From: Actinoalloteichus caeruleus DSM 43889
GTDB taxonomy: Bacteria > Actinomycetota > Actinomycetes > Mycobacteriales > Pseudonocardiaceae
DNA: 64,000 nucleotides
Assembly (NCBI RefSeq): GCF_000429185.2
Contig: NZ_AUBJ02000001.1
Location: 744,001-808,000, forward strand
Direction of reading: 5' to 3'
This document shows positions 43,787 through 53,237 of the stretch, one piece after another. Below the pieces are notes generated by a model. That model worked only from the letters and a program-made list of their open reading frames with translations. It did not search any database and was not told the origin of the DNA. The number at the start of each line of letters is the position of its first letter. Position 1 is the first letter of the stretch. A program made the translations under genes and the position numbers.

Positions 43787-45436
43787 ATGAGACGCACACC
43801 GCACCACACCTGGAGCCGCCGCTCCTTCCTCTCCGCCCTCGGAGCGGGAGCCGCCCTCGCCGCGACCAGCCCGCTGCTCACCGCCTGCGGATCCCGCCCG
43901 GGGGCATCCCCCACCGGAGCCGTCTCCGACCCCGACGCGATGGGCGCGGTGCTCCCCAACCACGTGCCCGTCGAGTTCGTCGCCCCGGATCTCCCCGGCA
44001 GGCTCGGTGCCGCTCCCGGCTACCTGAGCTACCCGGCCCAACTGGTCCGGGGTGTACCCGACGCACCCGGCACGGGCGGCGAGGTCACCGCGATGACCCC
44101 GGCCTTCTGGCCCATCCCCCCGGCGGACAACGACTACTACGACGCGGTCAACGAGCGGCTCGGCGCCCGGGTGCGGTTCAACATCGTCAACGGCAGCGAC
44201 TACGCCGCGAAGCTGAACGCCATGTTCGCCGGCGACCAGCTCCCGGAGCTCACCGTCATCCCGGACTGGGACGTGCCACCCCGCTTCGGTGAGGCGGTCG
44301 GCACCGTCTTCGCCGACCTCACCGAGCACCTCGCGGGCGACGCCGTCGAGAAGTACCCGATGTTGGCGAACCTGCCGACCCGGGCCTGGGCCTACTGCGT
44401 ACGTGGCAACCGGCTCTTCGGAGTCCCGACGCCCGCCGAGCTCTTCGCCGTCACCAGCTTCTACCGCCACGACCTGTTCGAGGAGCTGGGGCTCGCCCCG
44501 CCCACGACGGCGGACGAGCTCCGCGCCCTGTGCGAGCAGATCACCGACCCCAACCGCAACCGCTGGGCCTGCGGGAACCTCTTCCTGGACGTCAAGCGCA
44601 TGTTCGGGGTGGTACCCGGCTGGAGCCGGGAGAGCTCCGGACGGCTCGTCAACGAGGCCGAGACCGAGGGGTTCCGCGAGGCGCTCACCTTCATGCGGGC
44701 CCTCTTCGCCGACGGCCACGTGCACCCCACGGTCGCCGGGAGCAACACCGGGCAGGAGAAGGAGCTGTTCGAGAACGGCAGCATGCTCATGATGGTCGAC
44801 GGGCTCGGTTCCTGGCACGAGGCGCTGGCCCGGCAGCTCCCCGGCAACCCCGCCTTCGACATGCGGCCGATACCGCCCTTCTCCCACGACGGCGGGGACC
44901 CCGTCTACTTCACCGAGGAGGGCGCCAGCATCGCCACCTTCATCAGGGGCGACCTGGAACCCGAACGGATCGAGGAGCTGCTCGGCATCCTCAACTTCTG
45001 CGCCGCGCCCATCGGCACCGAGGAGCACTACCTCGTCAACTACGGGGTCGAGGGCGTGCACAGCGAGCGGGGCGAGGGAGGTTCACCCCAGCTCAACGCG
45101 AAGGGGAGCCGGGAGGTCACCTTCACCTACGGGTTCCTGGGCGCTCCGCCGCCCTCGATCGCCCAGGCCCAGTACCCCGGCTACGTCCAGGCGCGCTACG
45201 ACTGGGAGGTCGCGGCGGCCCAGTACAAGGTGTCCAAGATCGACGAGGGGCTGCACATCGAGGAGCCTCCCCGGCTCACCAGCCTCGAACAGCGGCTCGA
45301 CGACCAGATCCAGGACCTGCTGCGCGGCCGAACCCCGCTCGACCAGCTCGACTCCATCATGGACCGGTGGCGTTCCGACGGTGGTGACGAGCTGCGCGAG
45401 TTCTACGACGACGCCCTCAGCGACGTCGGACGCTGA
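43787..45436 (+). CDS. Sugar ABC transporter substrate-binding lipoprotein (Tat type)
   Basis: 549 aa, the longer size class of extracellular solute-binding proteins (LplA-like). The N-terminus has a twin-arginine signal SRRSFLSALGAG and a lipobox LLTAC, so it is exported folded and lipid-anchored. Typical SBP features include FAGDQLPELTVIP and LMMVDGLGSWHEA. ATG 43787 starts the predicted transporter operon (binding protein, two permeases, then GH42). Long SBPs of this class take up oligosaccharides; the GH3 and GH42 neighbours suggest a galactose- or glucose-containing glycan. No ATPase gene is present, so a shared MsiK-like ATPase is expected. Confidence 0.9.
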   Translation: MRRTPHHTWSRRSFLSALGAGAALAATSPLLTACGSRPGASPTGAVSDPDAMGAVLPNHVPVEFVAPDLPGRLGAAPGYLSYPAQLVRGVPDAPGTGGEVTAMTPAFWPIPPADNDYYDAVNERLGARVRFNIVNGSDYAAKLNAMFAGDQLPELTVIPDWDVPPRFGEAVGTVFADLTEHLAGDAVEKYPMLANLPTRAWAYCVRGNRLFGVPTPAELFAVTSFYRHDLFEELGLAPPTTADELRALCEQITDPNRNRWACGNLFLDVKRMFGVVPGWSRESSGRLVNEAETEGFREALTFMRALFADGHVHPTVAGSNTGQEKELFENGSMLMMVDGLGSWHEALARQLPGNPAFDMRPIPPFSHDGGDPVYFTEEGASIATFIRGDLEPERIEELLGILNFCAAPIGTEEHYLVNYGVEGVHSERGEGGSPQLNAKGSREVTFTYGFLGAPPPSIAQAQYPGYVQARYDWEVAAAQYKVSKIDEGLHIEEPPRLTSLEQRLDDQIQDLLRGRTPLDQLDSIMDRWRSDGGDELREFYDDALSDVGR

Positions 45437-45447
45437 GCGGACCGACC

Positions 45448-46413
45448 ATGGACTCCGACACCACGGCGACGCGGTCCTCCGCCTCACCGAGGGAGCGGCG
45501 CCGAGCCGACCGCCGGCGCCGCCTCCGCCGGGACTGGCCCCTGCTGCTCATGACCGCGCCGGCGATCCTCGTCCTTGGCGCGTTCCACTACCTGCCGCTG
45601 CTGGGCAACGTCATCGCCTTCCAGGACTACTCGCCGTTCGTGGGCATCCTCAACAGCCCGTTCGTCGGTTTCGACAACTTCCAGCGGCTGTTCGGGGACC
45701 CGGCGTTCTGGAACGCCACCCTGAACACGCTCTACATCACCGCGTTCCAGCTCGTGTTCTACTTCCCGGTACCGATCCTGCTGGCCCTGTTGGTGAACAG
45801 CCTCCTCAGCGCGCGGATCCGCCTGTTCATCCAGAGCGTCGTCTACCTGCCCCACTTCTTCTCCTGGGTGTTGGTGATCACGCTCTTCCAGCAGATGCTC
45901 GGCGGAGCCGGAGCGCTGAACACCTTCCTGCGACAACAGGGGCTGACGCCGTTCGACGTGATGACGAACCCCGACACCTTCGTCCTCCTGGTGACGGCGG
46001 AGGGCATCTGGAAGGACGCCGGCTGGGGGATGATCATCTTCCTGGCCGCGCTGAGCACGGTGAACCAGAACCTCTACGAGGCGGCCGCCGTCGACGGCGC
46101 CGGCAGGTGGCGGCGCATGTGGCACGTCACCCTCCCCGCGCTCGTCCCCGTCATCGTGCTGCTGCTGATCATGCGCCTCGGCGACGCCCTGTCCGTCGGC
46201 TTCGAGCAGTTCCTGCTGCAACGGGGCGCGGTGGGCGCGGACGCCTCCGAGGTGCTCGACACCTACGTCTACTACGAGGGCGTGGTCAACGGGGACTTCG
46301 CCTACGCCGGCGCCGCCGGCCTGTTCAAGGGCGTCGTCGGGCTGCTGCTCGTCCTCGGCGCGAACAAGGTGGCCCATCTGCTGGGTGAGGAAGGGGTGTA
46401 CTCCCGACGATGA
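45448..46413 (+). CDS. Sugar ABC transporter permease (LplB-type)
   Basis: 321 aa, six predicted membrane helices. The EAA loop is EAAAVDGAGRWRRMWHVTLP, the ATPase docking site. A basic ~25-residue cytoplasmic N-terminus (ASPRERRRADRRRRLRRD) precedes the first helix. It overlaps the next permease gene by 4 bp (ATGA). It forms the first half of the channel. Confidence 0.92.
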   Translation: MDSDTTATRSSASPRERRRADRRRRLRRDWPLLLMTAPAILVLGAFHYLPLLGNVIAFQDYSPFVGILNSPFVGFDNFQRLFGDPAFWNATLNTLYITAFQLVFYFPVPILLALLVNSLLSARIRLFIQSVVYLPHFFSWVLVITLFQQMLGGAGALNTFLRQQGLTPFDVMTNPDTFVLLVTAEGIWKDAGWGMIIFLAALSTVNQNLYEAAAVDGAGRWRRMWHVTLPALVPVIVLLLIMRLGDALSVGFEQFLLQRGAVGADASEVLDTYVYYEGVVNGDFAYAGAAGLFKGVVGLLLVLGANKVAHLLGEEGVYSRR

Positions 46414-47348
46414 CCGTCGTGTCCGAACCCACCGCCGCTCGACGCGGACCCCGCCGGGCCGGCCGCGCGGCCTGGGAGGAGGAACCCGGGCCCCTCGGCA
46501 AGGCCGCCAAGGCGGTCCTCGTCGCCGCCATCGCGCTGGCCGTCCTCTTCCCCCTCTACGTGGTGGTGCTGACCAGCCTGTCCCCCCAGGAGGCGATCAC
46601 GAGGGCCGGCGGGCTCGTCCTCGTCCCCGATGGCCTCAGCCTCGCCGCCTACCAGGAGATCCTCTCCGGTGGGGTCGTGACGAGGTCGGTGCTCGTGAGC
46701 ACCGGGGTGACCCTCGTCGGAACGCTGTTCAGCACCACCCTGACCATCCTCGCCGCCTACGGCCTGTCCCGGCGGGACTCCTACGCGCACCGGCCCCTGC
46801 TGTTCCTGGTGCTGTTGACCTTCCTGTTCGGACCGGGCCTCATCCCCACCTACCTGACCGTGCAGGCATTCGGGCTGCTGGACAGCTACGCCTCGCTGAT
46901 CCTGCCCACGGCCGTGGCCGCCTTCAACCTGATCGTGCTCCGCTCGTTCTTCATGAACATCCCGCAGGAGATCATGGACAGCGCCCGCATCGACGGGGCC
47001 AGCGAGTTCCGCATCCTCGGGACGATCGTGCTGCCGCTGTCCAAGGCGGTCACCGCGGTGATCGCACTCTTCTACGGTGTCGGGTACTGGAACGCGTTCT
47101 TCAACGCCTTCCTGTTCCTCGACGACAACCGGAAGTGGCCGCTCCAGCTGATCCTGCGCACCTACGTCCTGGAGGGCATACCCATCCCCGGGGCCGGGCC
47201 GACCGACACCGTCGCCGGCGGTCCCGTCCCCACCCTGGCCGTCAAGATGGCGGTCGTCGTCATCGCGGTGCTCCCGGTGCTCCTGGTCTACCCCTTCGTG
47301 CAGAAGCACTTCACCAAGGGCGTGATCATCGGAGCGGTCAAGGGCTGA
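46410..47348 (+). CDS. Sugar ABC transporter permease (YtcP-type)
   Basis: 312 aa, six helices. The EAA-type loop is MDSARIDGASEFRILGTIVLP, and the terminal KHFTKGVIIGAVKG is typical of the YtcP/AraQ-like second permease. Coupled to the preceding gene by ATGA overlap and followed 18 bp later by the GH42 gene. It completes the membrane channel. Confidence 0.92.
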   Translation: MTVVSEPTAARRGPRRAGRAAWEEEPGPLGKAAKAVLVAAIALAVLFPLYVVVLTSLSPQEAITRAGGLVLVPDGLSLAAYQEILSGGVVTRSVLVSTGVTLVGTLFSTTLTILAAYGLSRRDSYAHRPLLFLVLLTFLFGPGLIPTYLTVQAFGLLDSYASLILPTAVAAFNLIVLRSFFMNIPQEIMDSARIDGASEFRILGTIVLPLSKAVTAVIALFYGVGYWNAFFNAFLFLDDNRKWPLQLILRTYVLEGIPIPGAGPTDTVAGGPVPTLAVKMAVVVIAVLPVLLVYPFVQKHFTKGVIIGAVKG

Positions 47349-47366
47349 CGAGAGGAACGGAGGACC

Positions 47367-49391
47367 ATGCCAGGACTGGCGAAGCTCACCCGGGGCCGCC
47401 TCGCCTACGGGGGCGACTACAACCCCGAGCAGTGGCCCGAGGAGGTGTGGGCCGAGGACGTCGCGTTGATGCGCGAGGCCGGTGTGACCGTCGTGACCGT
47501 CGGCGTCTTCGCCTGGTCCTGGTTGGAACCGAGCCCAGGGGCGCGGGAGTTCGGCTGGCTGGACCGGGTCCTCGACCTGCTGCACGAGGGCGGCGTCGCC
47601 GTCAACCTGGCCACCCCGACCGCCACCCCGCCACCCTGGATGGCGCACCGCCATCCCGAGACCGTCCAGGTCGCCCAGGACGGCCGCCGGATGGCCGTCG
47701 GGTCCCGGAACCACTTCTGCCCCTCATCCCCGACCTACCGCCGGTACGCCGAAGCCATCGTGCGCGACCTCGCCGACCGCTACGCCGACCACCCGGCGCT
47801 GCGGATGTGGCACGCGAACAACGAGTACTGCGAGACCTGCCACTGCGACGTCTCCGCCCAGCACTTCCGGCGGTGGCTCAGAACCAGGTACGCCGACGAC
47901 CTGGACGCCCTGAACGCCGCGTGGACGACCGCGTTCTGGAGCCAACGCTACGGGGACTGGGACGAGATCGGGACACCCCGGGACACGACCTACCTGCGGA
48001 ATCCCACCCAGCAGCTGGACTTCCGGCGGTTCTCCTCCGACGCCCTGCTGGAGTGCTTCACCCTGGAGCGCGACCTGCTGAGGCGGCGAACCCCCGACGT
48101 TCCGATCACCACCAACTTCCCCGGCCTGGCCACCTGGGTACCGGTCGACTACCGGCGGTTCGCGGCCGAGGAGGATGTCGTCTCCCTCGACTGGTACCCG
48201 GACCCGGGCGACGAGAACGCCCACGTGTCCTCGGGGCTGGCCTTCGACCTCATGCGCTCGCTCGCCGGGGGCCGGCCGTGGGCACTGATGGAGCAGGCCG
48301 CCGCAGCGATCAACTGGCGCGGTCGCAACCCCACCAAACCCGGCGGCCTGACCCGCGTCCAGTCACTCCAGGCCGTGGCTCGCGGAGCCGACGTGGTGTG
48401 CTTCTTCCAGTGGCGCGCCTCGACCGGGGGAGCGGAGAAGTTCCACTCCGGCATGGTGCCGCACAGCGGCCCCGACAGTCGGATCTTCACCGAGATCCGC
48501 GACCTCGGAGCCGACCTCGCGCGGCTGTCGGAGGTCGTGGGGCGGACCGAACGGGCCCGGGTCGCCTGCGTCCTGAGCTGGGAGAGCTGGTGGGCGGCGA
48601 GCCAGGAGGCGCACCCGTCCAACGATCTCGACGTCCTCGACCAGCTCCACCGCTACTACGAACCGCTGAACCGGTTGGGGCTGACGGTCGATGTCGTCGC
48701 CCCGGACGCCGATCTCACGGCGTACGCCCTGGTCGTCGTGCCCAACCTGTACCTCGTCCGCGACGACGAGGCACGCGCGATCGTCGACTACACGCGGTCG
48801 GGAGGGCACGTCGTCCTCGGCTTCTTCTCCGGGATCGTGGACGAGTTCGACCGGGTCCGGACAGGGGGGTACCCCGCGCCGTTCCTCGACCTGCTCGGCC
48901 TCCGCGTCGAGGAGTTCTGCCCCCAACCGGAGGGCACCCGGGTGCGGTGCGCCTCGGCCGAGTTCGGCGACTTCTCCTCGGATCTCTGGGTCGACCGGAC
49001 GAGACCGACCACCGCCGAGCCGGTGGCGGCGGTCCGGGGTGGGGAGCTCGACGGTGTGCCCGTCATCCTCCGCAACCGGCACGGGACCGGTCTCGCCTGG
49101 TACGTCGGCACCCGTCCGGACCAGGAGACCCTGCGGCGCCTGGTGGCGGCGGCCTGTGCGCGGGCCGGGGTGGACGCGCCCGCCGGCCCCTTGCCCCCCG
49201 GCGTGGAGGTCGTCCGACGGGCCGGCCTGCTCTTCCTGCTCAACCACCGGGACCGCCCGGCCGAGATCACCGTGGCCGGCTCGTGGCGGGACGTGCTCAC
49301 GGGCGCCGGGTTCGACGACCGGATCTCCCTGCCCGGGCACGGAGCCCTGGTGCTCCGCCCCAACAGGGGACGGAACCGGCACCTCAGGTGA
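47367..49391 (+). CDS. Beta-galactosidase, GH42
   Basis: 674 aa, full length for family 42. It begins RLAYGGDYNPEQWPEEVW, the standard GH42 opening. The acid/base Glu153 lies in MWHANNEYCETC with nearby Cys residues as in zinc-containing members. The nucleophile Glu309 lies in WALMEQAAAAINW. Domain B (glutamine-amidotransferase-like) and a C-terminal beta domain follow. There is no signal peptide, so it is cytoplasmic and should remove terminal beta-galactose from imported oligosaccharides. ATG 47367 has GAGGAACGGAGGACC upstream. Its 3' end overlaps the convergent sigma-factor gene by 8 bp. Confidence 0.95.
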   Translation: MPGLAKLTRGRLAYGGDYNPEQWPEEVWAEDVALMREAGVTVVTVGVFAWSWLEPSPGAREFGWLDRVLDLLHEGGVAVNLATPTATPPPWMAHRHPETVQVAQDGRRMAVGSRNHFCPSSPTYRRYAEAIVRDLADRYADHPALRMWHANNEYCETCHCDVSAQHFRRWLRTRYADDLDALNAAWTTAFWSQRYGDWDEIGTPRDTTYLRNPTQQLDFRRFSSDALLECFTLERDLLRRRTPDVPITTNFPGLATWVPVDYRRFAAEEDVVSLDWYPDPGDENAHVSSGLAFDLMRSLAGGRPWALMEQAAAAINWRGRNPTKPGGLTRVQSLQAVARGADVVCFFQWRASTGGAEKFHSGMVPHSGPDSRIFTEIRDLGADLARLSEVVGRTERARVACVLSWESWWAASQEAHPSNDLDVLDQLHRYYEPLNRLGLTVDVVAPDADLTAYALVVVPNLYLVRDDEARAIVDYTRSGGHVVLGFFSGIVDEFDRVRTGGYPAPFLDLLGLRVEEFCPQPEGTRVRCASAEFGDFSSDLWVDRTRPTTAEPVAAVRGGELDGVPVILRNRHGTGLAWYVGTRPDQETLRRLVAAACARAGVDAPAGPLPPGVEVVRRAGLLFLLNHRDRPAEITVAGSWRDVLTGAGFDDRISLPGHGALVLRPNRGRNRHLR

Positions 49392-50010
49392 GCACCCCCT
49401 GGAGATCGTCGATCAGATCCCGCATGCGTTGGAGGAGACGGCGACGGGTGGGGCCGATGGAGCCACGGGGGATCGCGAGCGTGCGACTGATCTCGTCGTA
49501 GTGCAGCGGCGGGTCCGCGATGAGCAGGCTGAGCAGCGCCTGGTGCTGTTCCGGCAGGCTCTGGAAGGCGAGGTGGACCTGGGAGTGCTCCGCGTGCAGC
49601 AGGGCGCTCTCCTCGGGGGTGGCCTGGCCGTCGGTCCGGCCCTCCAGGAACGACGCGGTTCCGAAGGGGATCTGCCGACCACGACGCGCGAGGAGGGTCA
49701 GCGACTCCCGCCGGGAGGCGGTCACCAGCCACGCCCCCAGCTTCTCCGGCTGCCGGATCGAGTCCAGGTGCTCCACCGCGCGGAGCCAGGTCAGCTGGCA
49801 GACATCCTCGCAGTCCGGTCTGGACAGCCCGTGGGACCGCGCCACCGTCCACACCACGGGGCTGAACCGGCAGATCACCTCCGACCAGGCGAGACGATCT
49901 CCCGCCCTGCAACGCCGCACCAACCTTTCGATGCTCTCCTCGTCACCCTTCTTCGGCTCCTTCCGGGGGACGGAATGGACGCCGTACCCGTCGCGGTCAC
50001 TGGTACTCAT
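49384..50010 (-). CDS. Sigma-70 family RNA polymerase sigma factor (ECF-like)
   Basis: 208 aa. Region 2 is LVRRCRAGDRLAWSEVICRF followed by PDCEDVCQLTWLRAVEHL (DxxDxxQ.vwl pattern), and region 4 is FQSLPEQHQALLSLLIADPPLHYDEISRTLAIPRGSIGPTRRRLLQRM. ECF-type sigma factors redirect RNA polymerase to a small regulon. No anti-sigma gene is adjacent, so control is unclear. ATG 50010 was chosen; an in-frame ATG at 50049 is possible. A TAATGT at 50051-50046 could be its -10. It is neighbour to both the sugar locus (convergent) and the lipid-synthase operon (divergent). Confidence 0.9.
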   Translation of the reverse strand: MSTSDRDGYGVHSVPRKEPKKGDEESIERLVRRCRAGDRLAWSEVICRFSPVVWTVARSHGLSRPDCEDVCQLTWLRAVEHLDSIRQPEKLGAWLVTASRRESLTLLARRGRQIPFGTASFLEGRTDGQATPEESALLHAEHSQVHLAFQSLPEQHQALLSLLIADPPLHYDEISRTLAIPRGSIGPTRRRLLQRMRDLIDDLQGVLT

Positions 50011-50708
50011 AGACGGAGCCCCCAACGCTTCACACCAACGGGAGAACATTAGCCGATCAGCCCATCGACACGTCCCCACGGTGGGACGGTGTTCGTTTCG
50101 TGCGGAAAGGGCCGCGCCGCGCCCCGGGTGAAACCACGGGCCGGTCCTCGGTCCGGGAAGTTCACCTGATGGGTGGGTGGTGTCGGGATTGCGCGGGGTC
50201 AGTGATCATCCTTCGGGGGCTCATCCGCGCCGTTTGATGAATCTCACCCGAAAGCCTGACGGGCAGTGCGTCGCGGCGAACTTCCGGCGGCCGGAACGAG
50301 CGCGGGAATTCGCGCGTCAATGGTGTCACCTCATTCCGGCGGGTGAAGTTCGTCGCGTGAAGCCACTTCCCCCGGTGCTCTGCGTAACGAGGTTATGGTG
50401 GCTGGTTGAGTGGCGGTGGTGAGACGGGGGAGCGGAAGTAGGAACGGGTACACGGCGTGATACTCCCAGGTGGGGATGGGTGAGGCAGCGGTGCTCGGAC
50501 GCCGTTCCCGCCTCCCGGCCGGCCCGCGGGCCGTCGGGTTCCCGATGCCGGTTCCGCCCATCCCCGGCCGGTCGCTCCCGATCGGGACCCGACCCACGGG
50601 ACGGAGGAATTTCCGCGTCCGATGTGTATCCAGTGGGGACTCCCGCTGGTCTGTGTACGTGGCGGGTGCGGTGAGAACCGTGCGAAGGCGAACCGAACGG
50701 CGGTGCGG
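50011..50708. other. Divergent intergenic region before the lipid-synthase operon
   Basis: About 700 bp with lower G+C content than the flanking genes. Short open frames show no family resemblance. The promoter of the lipid-synthase operon must lie here, but no consensus pair is evident. Confidence 0.45.
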
Positions 50709-52004
50709 ATGGCGAAGGTGGCGATTGTTGGCGGCGGGGCGGCCGGAATTTCGACCGCCTATCGGTTGCGCGGCCACGCGCACATCACCCTTTTTGAGGC
50801 CACCCCGCACCTCGGTGGGCACGCGCGCACCGTCGACGTATTCGAAAACGGCGAGCGTCGCGGTCTCGACGTGGGATTCGTGGTGTACAACGAGGCCAGC
50901 TATCCGAAGTACTCCGCCTTCCTCGCCGAACTGGGCGTCGACTCCCATGTCGCCTCCCTGAGCATGTGCCGGTTCGTCAGGGGCACCGGCGAGGCCGTGC
51001 TCGTCGACGAGCCGGACCCGGAACAGCGCCCGGGCGACTGGGCCGCGGCGTGGGAGGAGTCCGACAGGTTCCTCCGGGAGGCACCCCGGCACCTGGTGCG
51101 GGGCGCGGCTGACCTGCCGCTCGGCCACTACCTCGACCAGCACGGCTACGGCGCTCCCTTCCGCCGGGGGCCAGCCGTGCTGCTCGCCTGCGCGGCCTGG
51201 TCCCTGCCGCCCGAGGTGATCTGGGACGCGCCCACCTCGGCCGTCCTCGCGCTCAGCCTCGCCCACGGGGGGCACGGACTCGGCGCGGAGGGAGCGAGGT
51301 GGCGCACGGTGGTGGGGGGAAGCGGCACCTACGTGGCGGCGGCCCGGCGCGCGCTGGAGGACGCCGGGGTCCAACTCAGGACGGAGTGCCCGGTGCGGGC
51401 CGTCCGGCCCGACGGCGACGGCGTCGACCTCACCACCGACGGCCCCGCCGAGCGGTTCGACGCCGTCGTGCTCGCCACGCACGCGGACCAGGCGCTCGGC
51501 CTCCTCGCCGCTCCGCTGCCCGCCGTCGAGGTACTGGGTGCCGTGCGGTATCGCGACAGCAGGGTCGTCCTCCACCAGGACCCCACGGAGATGCCGGCGG
51601 ACCGCCGCCAGTGGCGAGCGCTGAACTTCGCCGTCCCGCCCGCCGGCGAGGCCCCCGCCCCGGCCCGGGCCTCGTGGGCCACCTACCACCTCAACGCGCT
51701 CCAGCGCTTCCGCGCGGAGAACGACTACTTCCTCAGCATGGACCCGGTGGGCACTCCGGACCCGGTCCTGGCGGAGTTCCGGTTCCGCCACCCGGTGGTC
51801 GACACCCGGCTGCGGAACCTGCAACAGGACGACACCCGCCGCCTGGTCAACCGGGACAGCAGGGTGCTGCTCGCCGGTTCCTACCTGCACGCCCGCCGGG
51901 TCGGGCCGGACAACCTCGCGTCCCATGAGGCCGCCCACGAATCCGGGCTCGACGCGGCGGAGGCCGCCCTGCGCCTCCTGGCCCGCTCCCCGCAACGCGC
52001 CTGA
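50709..52004 (+). CDS. FAD/NAD(P)-binding oxidoreductase (COG2907-like)
   Basis: 431 aa. The FAD motif VAIVGGGAAGISTAYRLRG is followed by GGHARTVDV and LDVGFVVYNEASYPKYSAF, the signature of COG2907-type flavoproteins that elsewhere neighbour cyclopropane-fatty-acid synthase genes. The C-terminus has VLLAGSYLHARRVGPDNL. This suggests action on an acyl chain, for example desaturation or redox chemistry, which suits its place as the first gene of the Pfa-type operon. ATG 50709 lies six nt after a GTG (50703) in the same frame; no strong Shine-Dalgarno sequence is seen. It lies 32 bp before the discrete ACP gene. Confidence 0.8.
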   Translation: MAKVAIVGGGAAGISTAYRLRGHAHITLFEATPHLGGHARTVDVFENGERRGLDVGFVVYNEASYPKYSAFLAELGVDSHVASLSMCRFVRGTGEAVLVDEPDPEQRPGDWAAAWEESDRFLREAPRHLVRGAADLPLGHYLDQHGYGAPFRRGPAVLLACAAWSLPPEVIWDAPTSAVLALSLAHGGHGLGAEGARWRTVVGGSGTYVAAARRALEDAGVQLRTECPVRAVRPDGDGVDLTTDGPAERFDAVVLATHADQALGLLAAPLPAVEVLGAVRYRDSRVVLHQDPTEMPADRRQWRALNFAVPPAGEAPAPARASWATYHLNALQRFRAENDYFLSMDPVGTPDPVLAEFRFRHPVVDTRLRNLQQDDTRRLVNRDSRVLLAGSYLHARRVGPDNLASHEAAHESGLDAAEAALRLLARSPQRA

Positions 52005-52036
52005 CGCGCCACCACACCAGATTGGACAACCCCGGC

Positions 52037-52345
52037 ATGACAGCACCCCACGAGACCGGTGACGAGCACGCTCCCACCACGGTCGCCCCGGACGCGGACA
52101 CGATCCGCGAGTGGCTCGTCACCCAGGTCGCGGCCAGGACCGGCGTCCCGACCTCCGAGGTGGACGTCGACCAGTTCCTCGACGAGTTCCAGCTCGACTC
52201 CACCGAAGCCCTGGTACTCGCCGGTGAACTCGAGAACTGGCTCGGCGTCGAGGTCAGCCCGACCGCGCTCTGGTACCACCCGACCATCGCGAGGCTCGCG
52301 CGGCACCTCGCGGCGAGCGGGATCGGGAATGACGCCGGCACCTGA
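52037..52345 (+). CDS. Discrete acyl carrier protein
   Basis: 102 aa. The phosphopantetheine site reads FQLDSTEALVLAGELENWLGV with the carrier Ser in LDSTEA. The region after it (LSPTALWYHPTIARLARHL-like helix) matches PP-binding domains of polyketide type. A loose ACP in addition to the two ACPs of the synthase suggests a starter or hand-off carrier. ATG 52037 lacks a clear Shine-Dalgarno sequence; TTG 52022 is an alternative. It overlaps the following hydrolase gene by 17 bp. Confidence 0.85.
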   Translation: MTAPHETGDEHAPTTVAPDADTIREWLVTQVAARTGVPTSEVDVDQFLDEFQLDSTEALVLAGELENWLGVEVSPTALWYHPTIARLARHLAASGIGNDAGT

Positions 52346-53237
52346 CACGCGGCCGCTGCTCCGCCAGCTCGCGCGAGGCCCGGCGGAACGCCGCGCCGCA
52401 CTCATCCATCCGGGAGGCCTCCCCGCCACCCACTACCGTCCACTGGCCGCGGCCCTCGCGGCCCACGGCACCCCCTACCTGGTGGACCTCGACGCGCTGC
52501 CCCAGTTCGTGTTCGCCGCCAGGCACGGCGGGGACACCGACCTGTCCGGGCTCGTGGACACCGTCACCGAGGTGCTGGACGCCCACCACCTCCTCGACCA
52601 GCGCACCACCCTCGGTGGCTGGTCGGGCGGCGGAACCCTCGCCTGCGCGATCGCGACGGGCCTCCCCCCACCCCGGCGACCCGGTCGACTGGTCCTCCTG
52701 GACAGCCTGCCACCGTGGTCGGGCACGGGGGCCGACAGCATCGAGGACACGGCGGCGCTGTTGCCCGAGTTCGGCCGGTACCTCGCCGCCCGCGCGGGAG
52801 TGCCGGCGCCGGACCCCGGTGCCATCCGCCCGGCGCCGCCCCCCGGTCAGGAGCAGGCCAACTCCCACGACCAGTGGTTGTGGGGGTTCCGCCAGGCAGC
52901 CCTGGCCGTCGGCGCCCTCGACGAGGGTGTCGGCCTCCCGGGGCTCCGCAAGGTGTTCCAGTCCTACCGGTGGGGCCTGCTGCGCAACCGCCGGCTCGGC
53001 TCCGGCGCGGCCCCGGGCGCGGTGACCATGCCCACGACCCTGATCCGCGCCCGCGACTCGATCATCCCCGACGACGACGTCCCGGGGTGGCGGGCGGTTC
53101 CCCACCTCCGCACGGTCGTCGTACCCGGGAACCACTACACGATGCTCACCGAGCCGGCCAGCGTCGAGCTGATCTCCGCCGAGCTGGCCGAGGACACCCC
53201 CGCCGTCCGCGACCCCCTCCGATTGGGACCACGATGA
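52329..53237 (+). CDS. Alpha/beta-hydrolase, thioesterase-like
   Basis: 302 aa. The nucleophile elbow is LGGWSGGGTLA (GxSxG), RDSIIPDDDV lies at the usual acid position, and the catalytic His is in VPGNHYTML. This is the layout of type I/II polyketide thioesterases. It probably releases the finished acyl chain from a carrier or edits stalled ones. ATG 52329 overlaps the ACP gene, and its TGA overlaps the KS-AT start (ATGA), so the genes are translationally coupled. Acyltransferase activity is an alternative. Confidence 0.85.
   Translation: MTPAPDTRPLLRQLARGPAERRAALIHPGGLPATHYRPLAAALAAHGTPYLVDLDALPQFVFAARHGGDTDLSGLVDTVTEVLDAHHLLDQRTTLGGWSGGGTLACAIATGLPPPRRPGRLVLLDSLPPWSGTGADSIEDTAALLPEFGRYLAARAGVPAPDPGAIRPAPPPGQEQANSHDQWLWGFRQAALAVGALDEGVGLPGLRKVFQSYRWGLLRNRRLGSGAAPGAVTMPTTLIRARDSIIPDDDVPGWRAVPHLRTVVVPGNHYTMLTEPASVELISAELAEDTPAVRDPLRLGPR

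Noticed and set aside
50177-50422. Possible 81-codon gene before the lipid-synthase operon
   Set aside because: No Shine-Dalgarno sequence, no G/C bias at third positions and no recognisable motif.
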